This document shows positions 1 to 5,711 of a DNA stretch of 13,073 nt, piece after piece. The translations under genes were made by a program, and so were the position numbers. A model generated the notes under the pieces. That model was not told where the DNA came from. It worked only from the letters and a program-made list of their open reading frames with translations, and did no database searches. The first letter of the stretch is position 1. Each line of letters begins with the position of its first letter. The stretch is from Anaerolineae bacterium (GTDB lineage: Bacteria > Chloroflexota > Anaerolineae > Aggregatilineales > Phototrophicaceae). The stretch covers positions 1 through 13,073 of the forward strand of contig JANQRM010000119.1 in NCBI GenBank assembly GCA_028284565.1, in the 5' to 3' direction.

Positions 1-1200
1 GCGAGTAACTGGGATGAATTCCGTACTGCCCTGCAAGATTGGGATGCCCCCTCACAAAATGTCGTCTATGCCGATGTCGAAGGCAATATCGGGATGCAAA
101 ATCCGGGACGCATACCCATTCGCGCCAATGGACATACAGGCGGTCTGCCCATGCCCGGCTGGACAGATGAGTTTGAGTGGCTCGGCTTTATTCCCTATGA
201 CAATCTCCCTCGTGTGTACAATCCAGAACGCGGATATATCGCCACGGCTAATCATGCTAATGTTCCACCCGAATACTTCGATCAACTCCGCGACCAACTG
301 AGTGATGAATTTGGTGACGATGCTAATTATGAATACACCCAATTCTGGGCATATGGCTATCGTGCAGAACGCATTGTCGAACTCCTTGAGACCTTCACAC
401 CCCACAACAATGACACCTTTAACACGATTTTGGGCGACAATAAGCTCATCAGTGCAGAGGAACTTATTCCCTACTTTGCAGATCTTGAGTTTGACGATTC
501 TGATATCACGGCGGCGCGGGATTGGCTCTTGGAATGGGATTATCAGATGCACATGGACAGCCCCTATGCCGCACTCTATGCCAATGTATGGGTGAGCCTA
601 CTCGACCATCTCTTCAATGACCAACTCGGCGAAGACAATGAAGCTGGGGGTGGCAGTAATAATATGTGGGCAACCTATTTACTCATGGATGATCCCGAAA
701 ATATTTGGTGGGATGATGTGGACACGGACACAACAGAAACCCGTGACGACATCCTCACTCGTGCCTTTGAAGAAGGTCTAGCTAACACCATCGAACTACT
801 CGGCGATGACCGTAGTGAATGGCAATGGGGGACGTTACATACGACCACCTTTGTCAGTCAACCCTTGGGATTGAGTGGCATTAGCCTCATTGAAGATATG
901 GTTAATCATGGACCTGTCCCAACGAGTGGCAGTACTGCTACCATTAATACCGCTTCATGGAGTGCCAGAAGTGGCAATTTTGAAGTCGGCAGTAGCGTAT
1001 CGGAGCGTGTGATTTATCACATCGGGGATTGGGATGCGAGTCTATCTATCCATCCCACCGGACAAAGTGGACACCCCTTCAGCCAACATTACAGTGATAT
1101 GATTGACCCATGGCGTTTCGTGCAATTCAAACCCATGCTCTGGTCACCAGAACAGGTAGAAGAAGCGGCGGTCAATGTCCTCATTCTTCAACCAGAATAG
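1..1200 (+). CDS. Penicillin acylase family protein, C-terminal part (5' end outside window)
   Basis: The frame is open from base 1 and ends with TAG at 1198-1200, giving 399 visible residues; the start is upstream of the window. The ATG at 94 is internal, because the residues before it (SNWDEFRTAL, QNVVYADVEGNIG) already match the family. Penicillin acylases (Ntn-hydrolases, peptidase family S45) are exported amidases made as a precursor that cuts itself into alpha and beta chains. The visible part belongs to the beta chain. Seen: the NIGMQNPGRIPIR region (about residues 29-41), the PGW and LPRVYNPERGYIATANHANVP region that usually lines the active site, and near the C-terminus GQSGHPFSQHYSD (about 354-366), a family hallmark. 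The nucleophile serine and signal peptide would lie off-window, so activity cannot be judged. The substrate is unknown; relatives act on penicillins, cephalosporin side chains or acyl-homoserine lactones. It converges with the small minus-strand gene, 32 bp away. Confidence 0.9.
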   Translation, partial: ASNWDEFRTALQDWDAPSQNVVYADVEGNIGMQNPGRIPIRANGHTGGLPMPGWTDEFEWLGFIPYDNLPRVYNPERGYIATANHANVPPEYFDQLRDQLSDEFGDDANYEYTQFWAYGYRAERIVELLETFTPHNNDTFNTILGDNKLISAEELIPYFADLEFDDSDITAARDWLLEWDYQMHMDSPYAALYANVWVSLLDHLFNDQLGEDNEAGGGSNNMWATYLLMDDPENIWWDDVDTDTTETRDDILTRAFEEGLANTIELLGDDRSEWQWGTLHTTTFVSQPLGLSGISLIEDMVNHGPVPTSGSTATINTASWSARSGNFEVGSSVSERVIYHIGDWDASLSIHPTGQSGHPFSQHYSDMIDPWRFVQFKPMLWSPEQVEEAAVNVLILQPE

Positions 1201-1210
1201 CAATATCAAT

Positions 1211-1235
1211 TGGGGCGTACTGCGTGTGCGCCCTA
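1211..1235. terminator. Hairpin between convergent genes, possible bidirectional terminator
   Basis: The arms at 1211-1220 and 1226-1235 can form a 10-bp stem with two G-T wobbles around the five-base loop TGCGT. The GC-rich core is GGGCG against CGCCC. It sits 10 bp after the stop of the penicillin-acylase gene and overlaps the stop codon of the opposing 75-residue gene. Neither side has a strong T-run, so intrinsic termination is uncertain. The position between two convergent genes is the main support. Confidence 0.5.
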
Positions 1236-1460
1236 TCCAATCCGGTTGGTAATCAACAAAAGCAATGCACCCAGCAACAACACATTAAAGAAAAATACAA
1301 CTGATAAGAATGCCCGTTCCCCAGCCGACATCCCTAGGAAACCCTTCGAGGGACGGGCAACTTGTTCCTCTTCCTCATCTCCAAAGTCGATGGGAAAAGG
1401 TATGTCTTCAACTTCTTGCTCTCGGCTGTCATCTAATTCACGACGAAGATCATCTAACAT
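1233..1460 (-). CDS. Small single-pass membrane protein of unknown function (75 aa)
   Basis: This is a 75-residue protein with an acidic, charged N-terminal half (about residues 1-35, with the run DEEEE) and one hydrophobic segment at about residues 50-71, followed by only TNRIG. It therefore looks like a tail-anchored protein with the N-terminal half in the cytoplasm. The start is well supported: AGGAG (1469-1473 on the opposite strand) lies eight bases before the ATG. It follows the 455-residue membrane protein after a 55-bp gap on the same strand, so the two are probably co-transcribed with birA. The segment SAGERAFLSVVFFFNVLLLG resembles short C-terminal anchors I associate with Chloroflexota hypothetical proteins, but I do not recognise a named family and assign no function. 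Confidence 0.7.
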   Translation of the reverse strand: MLDDLRRELDDSREQEVEDIPFPIDFGDEEEEQVARPSKGFLGMSAGERAFLSVVFFFNVLLLGALLLLITNRIG

Positions 1461-1515
1461 CGCTTAATCTCCTAAAAGTCAAAATCTGCCCATAGTGTAG
1501 CACAATCTCATGAAA

Positions 1516-2883
1516 TCAACTTGCACGTTTCCACACGCCATTTACCAGATTAAATAGCACAATCTCCTCACGGAAGATGCCCTCCTGTCCGACGATGACC
1601 GTCGCCCGGAGTTGGGGTGTGCCGTCTGGTGCAGATTGCATCATTACCGAAGTCACCTCCGTTGGTTCTGGAAACATATTCGCATTAAAACGCGCATAAG
1701 CTGTGGTGCGGACTTGTTCATCCCGCGTATCATATAGATTGAGCCAATTGACTTCATCGCGTTGGGCAATCAATTCATCCTCGACCTGCAACCGCCACGT
1801 CAAGAAGTCGGTCCAATCGAGATTGGTTTGCTCGACAGGCTGACCAATTGTATTCGCAATCACGTTCATATCGGATTGTGGGGTGAGAGTTCGTAGGAGT
1901 TCGCCAACTTTGGCATCACTATAGGTACGAGCAAAGCTATCAATCAAGGAGCTATTCATATCCATTTGAACAAAGCGTCCAACTAACCATGAGACAATCG
2001 CCGAGCGCAGATAAACGGCATCCGTTGGATAGGTCGGGGCGAGACCATTGGAGGTGATGTTGACGAGCCGCTCTGCCAATACATTCGCCACGTCTAGTTG
2101 GATTTCGCTTTCAAATGGCAAGTCGGTTCGTGCGCCTTCTACAAAGGGGGATTGGATGAGCAATTGCCATGTGTTGTTCTCCGACCAGCGCAAGAGGTCT
2201 TCTGTTGTTGCTAAGACATCCACATTAATCTTGGGCAAATCGGTGCATCCCAATGCCGGACATGCCCATGCAATCCAGCTATCGAGTTGCGTCGAGAGTG
2301 CATCGGCAAAGGGTTCATCGACGGCTTGATAACGCACGTTCACATGCTGACCCAGATGCGTATTTGTCTCTCCCCAGAAGGTATAATCTGGGGGGAGATG
2401 TCGCCAGCCATCGCTGTATCGCCAATAGAACCAGACCCGTGTATAGGGGACACCATTAATAATCTCTTCGACCAAAACACGTCCACGTTGTCCATCAATC
2501 TCGGTATCCAGCACCCGCCCGATGAGCTGAATATCCTCTGTCGATTTGAGTTCTTGATAATCCTCAAAGGTCTGTTCTTGGACAAGATACCATTCGTTGG
2601 TTGCGCTCCGTTGCAATGCCATAAAGGTGGCGTTATCGCCAATCCGCAACGCCCCCACTTCGGCTTCCACAGTCTCGACAAGCAAATCTCCCAGTTGTTG
2701 TTCAGCGGCTGACAATTGATTCACCACCGCATAGACAATTCCACTGGCTATGCCAACGAGTATCCCCACGAATAGGAAAAAACGAATTAAGCGTCTGCGT
2801 CGGGTGCGTTTGATGTCTTCATCTTCGCCTTTGGATTTTCCGGCTTGGCGGGATTCAATCTCCCAATCCAGTTGGATTCCCAT
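1516..2883 (-). CDS. Membrane-anchored protein, possible degenerate peptidase-MA-like domain
   Basis: This is a 455-residue protein with a charged cytoplasmic N-terminus (RTRRRRLIR just before the membrane), one transmembrane segment at about residues 34-54 and a large outside domain. The start at 2883 is supported by AGGA five bases upstream and lies inside birA (29-bp overlap), which indicates translational coupling. After the membrane comes a region (about 60-160) ending in YWRYSDGWRHLPPD, which resembles NTF2-like folds. A central region (about 163-345) has the layout of peptidase-MA-like (gluzincin) domains, but where HExxH would be expected it reads AERLV (270-274), so zinc proteolysis is unlikely. 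The last part (about 395-455) ends in EEIVLFNLVNGVWKRAS and is again NTF2-like. All domain calls are by eye and tentative. The location suggests an envelope binding or structural role. No precise function can be given. Confidence 0.75.
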   Translation of the reverse strand: MGIQLDWEIESRQAGKSKGEDEDIKRTRRRRLIRFFLFVGILVGIASGIVYAVVNQLSAAEQQLGDLLVETVEAEVGALRIGDNATFMALQRSATNEWYLVQEQTFEDYQELKSTEDIQLIGRVLDTEIDGQRGRVLVEEIINGVPYTRVWFYWRYSDGWRHLPPDYTFWGETNTHLGQHVNVRYQAVDEPFADALSTQLDSWIAWACPALGCTDLPKINVDVLATTEDLLRWSENNTWQLLIQSPFVEGARTDLPFESEIQLDVANVLAERLVNITSNGLAPTYPTDAVYLRSAIVSWLVGRFVQMDMNSSLIDSFARTYSDAKVGELLRTLTPQSDMNVIANTIGQPVEQTNLDWTDFLTWRLQVEDELIAQRDEVNWLNLYDTRDEQVRTTAYARFNANMFPEPTEVTSVMMQSAPDGTPQLRATVIVGQEGIFREEIVLFNLVNGVWKRAS

Positions 2884-3640
2884 CAGTGTCCTTTGCTACT
2901 CCTGTTAAACTCACGTCGCCTGCGAATAGATGTTGCATTGTGCCATCGTCTTGTTTGACGAGCAATGCCCCATTGGTCATGACATCCACCGCTTCCCCGA
3001 CGATTCCTTCAATTTCGACCCGTTGCCCCAATGTCGTCAGTCGGCCCTTCCAAGCCTCGAATAATGCTTTTGATCCAATTTGTGCTGACCAAACATCCAC
3101 CCGAGACAAGAGATAGTTTAGCAGTTCAATGCGATTCAGTGATTCATTGGTGGCCGATTCGAGTGTGGTTGCCGTGTGTTCGACATCTGTCCCACGAAAG
3201 TCATTGCGGACATTGACGCCCATGCCCAAGACTACACCTCTGAGTTGGTTATCGTCCCACACCGCTTCTGGCAAGATACCCGATACCTTCTTTCCAGCAA
3301 GCTGCACATCATTTGCCCATTTGATACCAACATCGGGGATATGAAGATATGCAGCCAATTCAGCGACAACGATGCCCCCTAACATGCTGATTTGATGGAC
3401 ATATTCGAGTTTAGGATGCAATATTAATGACACAGCCAATGCGACATTGGAGGGGGTATACCAGATACGACCTTTACGTCCGCGACCTTTGCGCTGTTCA
3501 TCCGCAATCACAACTGAACCTGTGGATGCGCCTTCAATTAACCATGCTTTGGCAAGGTCATTCGTACTTGCGACGGATTCATAATAGCGAATAGCGCGCG
3601 GCGCGAGAGCTTGTTGTAAGCGTTTTTGAGATAGTTCCAT
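2855..3640 (-). CDS. birA: Biotin--[acetyl-CoA-carboxylase] ligase, class I (no DNA-binding domain)
   Basis: This 261-residue cytoplasmic enzyme makes biotinyl-5'-AMP from biotin and ATP and transfers biotin to a lysine of carrier proteins such as the acetyl-CoA carboxylase BCCP subunit. Motifs in order: STND (25-28), GRGRKGR (52-58, the biotinyl-AMP binding loop), KWANDV (107-112), GKKVSGIL (116-123, with the conserved active-site lysine region), LGMGVNV (138-144) and the C-terminal SH3-like part ending in FAGDVSL (239-245). It starts directly with the catalytic domain, so it lacks the N-terminal winged-helix domain that makes E. coli BirA a repressor; it should not regulate biotin genes itself. 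The ATG at 3640 has only a weak ribosome-binding site (GAGACC). It is the first gene of the leftward group, and its last 29 bases overlap the next gene. The final 13 residues lie beyond the usual family end. Confidence 0.93.
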   Translation of the reverse strand: MELSQKRLQQALAPRAIRYYESVASTNDLAKAWLIEGASTGSVVIADEQRKGRGRKGRIWYTPSNVALAVSLILHPKLEYVHQISMLGGIVVAELAAYLHIPDVGIKWANDVQLAGKKVSGILPEAVWDDNQLRGVVLGMGVNVRNDFRGTDVEHTATTLESATNESLNRIELLNYLLSRVDVWSAQIGSKALFEAWKGRLTTLGQRVEIEGIVGEAVDVMTNGALLVKQDDGTMQHLFAGDVSLTGVAKDTDGNPTGLGD

Positions 3641-3711
3641 TCGGTCTCATTGATATTAATTGAGCAAACAGGGTTTGAATCTGGTTTGTGAAATGTTGGT
3701 TTTGATTTTTG

Positions 3712-3771
3712 TTGCCGGCAATGCACACTGTTTTTTGGCAAGTGAGCAGGCGGTTGTTGCCGTTTGTTGCC
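3712..3771. promoter_or_regulatory. Phased cluster of five TTGCC/GGCAA half-sites upstream of birA
   Basis: TTGCC occurs at 3712-3716, 3757-3761 and 3767-3771, and its complement GGCAA at 3717-3721 and 3737-3741. The first two form the 10-bp palindrome TTGCCGGCAA. The starts from the palindrome's right half onward are spaced 20, 20 and 10 bp, that is, whole helical turns. Such phasing would put all sites on one face of the DNA, as expected for a cooperatively binding regulator. The sites lie 72-131 bp upstream of the birA start and 203-262 bp upstream of the HIT start. The regulator is unknown, and chance is possible because the words are short. Confidence 0.35.
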
Positions 3772-3915
3772 ATTACTCTGATGATAAGTAAGGATTTGGT
3801 TTGTTTTTGATTTGAGATACCAAAGCCATTGGATGTTTACCAATTGATATGAAACATAAGTTCTAATTCTGCTAAAAATTGTGAGGCAAAGTCAATCATT
3901 TAGAACAATCACATA

Positions 3916-3943
3916 TTCACTATTCTATCAAGCAATCTATAAT
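3916..3943 (+). promoter_or_regulatory. Sigma-70-type promoter for the HIT-thiolase genes
   Basis: There is a perfect -10 hexamer TATAAT at 3938-3943, preceded after 16 bp by TTCACT at 3916-3921, a 4-of-6 match to TTGACA. Transcription would begin near 3950, leaving a leader of about 24 bases before the ATG at 3974. This position argues against the longer in-frame start at 3881, which lies upstream of the promoter. Confidence 0.6.
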
Positions 3944-3973
3944 GGATGCCATGCAGAAAGTAGTCTATTTATC

Positions 3974-4483
3974 ATGAAACAACTTTATACCCCTTGGCGC
4001 ATGTCTTATATTAAAGGTGAGAAAAAAGTGGTAGATGGTTGTGTCTTCTGTCATAAGGTTGAGCATCCTGATGACGATATGAGCGAGTTCGTCATCGCGC
4101 GATGTGAGCATGTCTATGTCACACTCAATCGCTTCCCTTATACCAATGGGCATGTGATGGTTGTGCCATATGAGCATATGACATCGCAAGAGGAGTTACC
4201 CGACGTAGCCCTCACCGATTTGATACTCACAGTTAATAAGACACTCTCAGCCTTACGCAAGCTATATAATCCCGATGGGTTGAATATCGGCGCGAACATT
4301 GGCTCGGCGGCGGGAGCAGGTATTGCACAACATTATCATTTTCATATTGTCCCGCGCTGGAATGGTGACTCGAATTTCATGAGTGTGGTGGGAGAGACAC
4401 GTCTTATCCCCGATGAACTGGAAACAACCTATACAAAACTCAAGCAGGTTTGGAATCAATTACACACAAAGGATGAATCATGA
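3974..4483 (+). CDS. HIT family protein, Ap4A phosphorylase/hydrolase-like
   Basis: This is a 169-residue cytoplasmic nucleotide-binding protein of the histidine-triad superfamily. The N-terminus LYTPWRMSYI (residues 4-13), followed by GCVFC (22-26), is typical of the bacterial branch related to mycobacterial Ap4A phosphorylase (Rv2613c). The two cysteines, with His45 or His68, probably bind zinc. NRFPYTNGHVMVVP (52-65) is the substrate-side strand region, and QHYHFHIVPRW (119-129) holds the histidine triad H120/H122/H124. The chosen start is the ATG at 3974, because the family begins there and the promoter lies just upstream. A longer frame starting at 3881 would add 31 residues with no family match. 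The ribosome-binding site is weak. The stop overlaps the thiolase start as ATGA, so the two proteins are translationally coupled. Likely activity is hydrolysis or phosphorolysis of dinucleoside polyphosphates or nucleotide conjugates; the exact substrate is uncertain. Confidence 0.87.
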   Translation: MKQLYTPWRMSYIKGEKKVVDGCVFCHKVEHPDDDMSEFVIARCEHVYVTLNRFPYTNGHVMVVPYEHMTSQEELPDVALTDLILTVNKTLSALRKLYNPDGLNIGANIGSAAGAGIAQHYHFHIVPRWNGDSNFMSVVGETRLIPDELETTYTKLKQVWNQLHTKDES

Positions 4484-5694
4484 CAACGAATGGCGAAAAC
4501 GGACGGGAAGCGGTCATCTTGGGCAGTGCACGGACACCACAAGGACGTTTTTTGGGCGCATTAACTCCCCTCTCTGCCGCCGAATTGGGCAGTGTGGCAT
4601 TTGGGCAAGCCGTTAAACGCAGTGGCATTGACTCGGGTGATGTTCATGAAGTCATCGTGGGGAATGTCGTCAGTGCGGGTGTTGGACAAGCCCTTCCCCG
4701 TCAAATCAGCATTGGTGCTGGCATTCCTGACACGGTGGGGGGCGTAGCTGTGAATAAGGTCTGTGGGAGTGGCTTAAAAGCGGTCATGCTCGCCGCAAGT
4801 GGGATTAAAGCTGAGGATGGCGACCTGTATCTGGCAGGTGGTGTCGAGAGCATGAGCAATGCGCCGTATCTGGATGATAATTTACGTACAGGCAATAAGT
4901 ATGGGCATGTGCAGGTGCGTGATTCGTTGCAACATGATGGCTTATGGTGTTCGTTTGAAAATTGGGTGATGGGCAATGCCGCAGACTTCATTGGCAAACA
5001 ACTTGAGGTCACCCGTGAAGAGATGGACGAGTTCGCGCTACGCAGTCACCAACTTGCCGCCAAAGCCACCGATGAAGGCAAACTCAAGAAAGAAATCGTC
5101 CCGGTCACGATTAAAACCCGCAAAGCCGAAATTATCATTGATGAAGATGAGCCAATTCGGCGAGATACCACGATGGAAGCCTTGGCGAAATTGCGTCCGG
5201 CATTTGAAGCTGATGGACAGGTCACGGCTGGGAATGCCCCCGGATTGAATGATGGCGCATCAGCATTGGTCGTCGCCAGTCGGGATTATGCCGAGAAAAA
5301 CCGACACGCCCCTATCGCGCGCATTGTTGGTTATGGTCATGCGGCTGTCGAACCCAAGTGGATTTTCTATGCGCCTGTGAAAGCTGTCCCAATTGCCCTC
5401 GATAAAGCTGGCTGGTCTGTCGATGAGGTCGATTTATTTGAATTCAATGAAGCCTTTGCCTCTCAAGTGCTGGCGGATATGCGCGGCTTAGAACGTGATG
5501 GCTATCCGATTCCACTCGAAAAAATAAATGTGCATGGCGGTGCGATTGCGTTGGGACATCCTCTCGGAGCGAGTGGTGCGCGGGTATTGATTACGCTCAT
5601 CCATGCACTTGAAGATCGTGGCTTGAAGAAAGGCATTGCGGCACTGTGCTTGGGCGGTGGTGAAGCGGTGGCAATGGCGGTTGAGCTAGAATAA
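4480..5694 (+). CDS. Thiolase, acetyl-CoA C-acetyltransferase type
   Basis: This is a 404-residue thiolase, full length for the family. Such enzymes join two acetyl-CoA to acetoacetyl-CoA or split 3-ketoacyl-CoA in the reverse direction. The catalytic set is complete: nucleophile Cys95 in NKVCGSGLKAV, NEAFA (323-327), GGAIALGHPLGASGAR (353-368) with His360, and Cys390 in LCLGGGEA. The loop that reads MGxGP in classical biosynthetic thiolases is IFYAP here (295-299), so chain-length preference may differ from Zoogloea-type enzymes. Translation starts at the ATG overlapping the HIT stop (ATGA), with AAAGGA six bases upstream. It is cytoplasmic and acts in acetoacetyl-CoA or fatty-acid metabolism. 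It is the second gene of a promoter-driven group; the membrane protein gene that follows begins 17 bp after its stop. Whether its main role is synthesis or beta-oxidation cannot be decided from the sequence. Confidence 0.93.
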   Translation: MTTNGENGREAVILGSARTPQGRFLGALTPLSAAELGSVAFGQAVKRSGIDSGDVHEVIVGNVVSAGVGQALPRQISIGAGIPDTVGGVAVNKVCGSGLKAVMLAASGIKAEDGDLYLAGGVESMSNAPYLDDNLRTGNKYGHVQVRDSLQHDGLWCSFENWVMGNAADFIGKQLEVTREEMDEFALRSHQLAAKATDEGKLKKEIVPVTIKTRKAEIIIDEDEPIRRDTTMEALAKLRPAFEADGQVTAGNAPGLNDGASALVVASRDYAEKNRHAPIARIVGYGHAAVEPKWIFYAPVKAVPIALDKAGWSVDEVDLFEFNEAFASQVLADMRGLERDGYPIPLEKINVHGGAIALGHPLGASGARVLITLIHALEDRGLKKGIAALCLGGGEAVAMAVELE

Positions 5695-5711
5695 GTTCAG
5701 CAACAAATCTG

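Larger units (their letters stand above)
3641..3973. other. Non-coding region between divergent birA and HIT genes
   Basis: This is about 330 bp between divergent genes. It is AT-rich, and its left two thirds are G/T-rich on the plus strand. I see no convincing small gene: the open frames inside have no family resemblance or good ribosome-binding site. It holds a promoter for the rightward genes at 3916-3943 and a cluster of TTGCC/GGCAA half-sites at 3712-3771. A birA promoter is only weakly visible; on the minus strand TTCAAA lies about 15 bp before TAATAT, shortly upstream of the birA start. Confidence 0.6.

Noticed and set aside
52..552. 166-codon minus-strand open frame
   Set aside because: Antisense to clear penicillin-acylase coding sequence, with no family resemblance.
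3538..3843. 101-codon open frame on the minus strand upstream of and overlapping birA
   Set aside because: Low-complexity Asn/Lys/Gln-rich product, no ribosome-binding site, overlaps the birA 5' end in another frame.
3881..3973. N-terminal extension of the HIT protein from the ATG at 3881
   Set aside because: The extra 31 residues do not resemble the family, and a good promoter at 3916-3943 lies inside this stretch.
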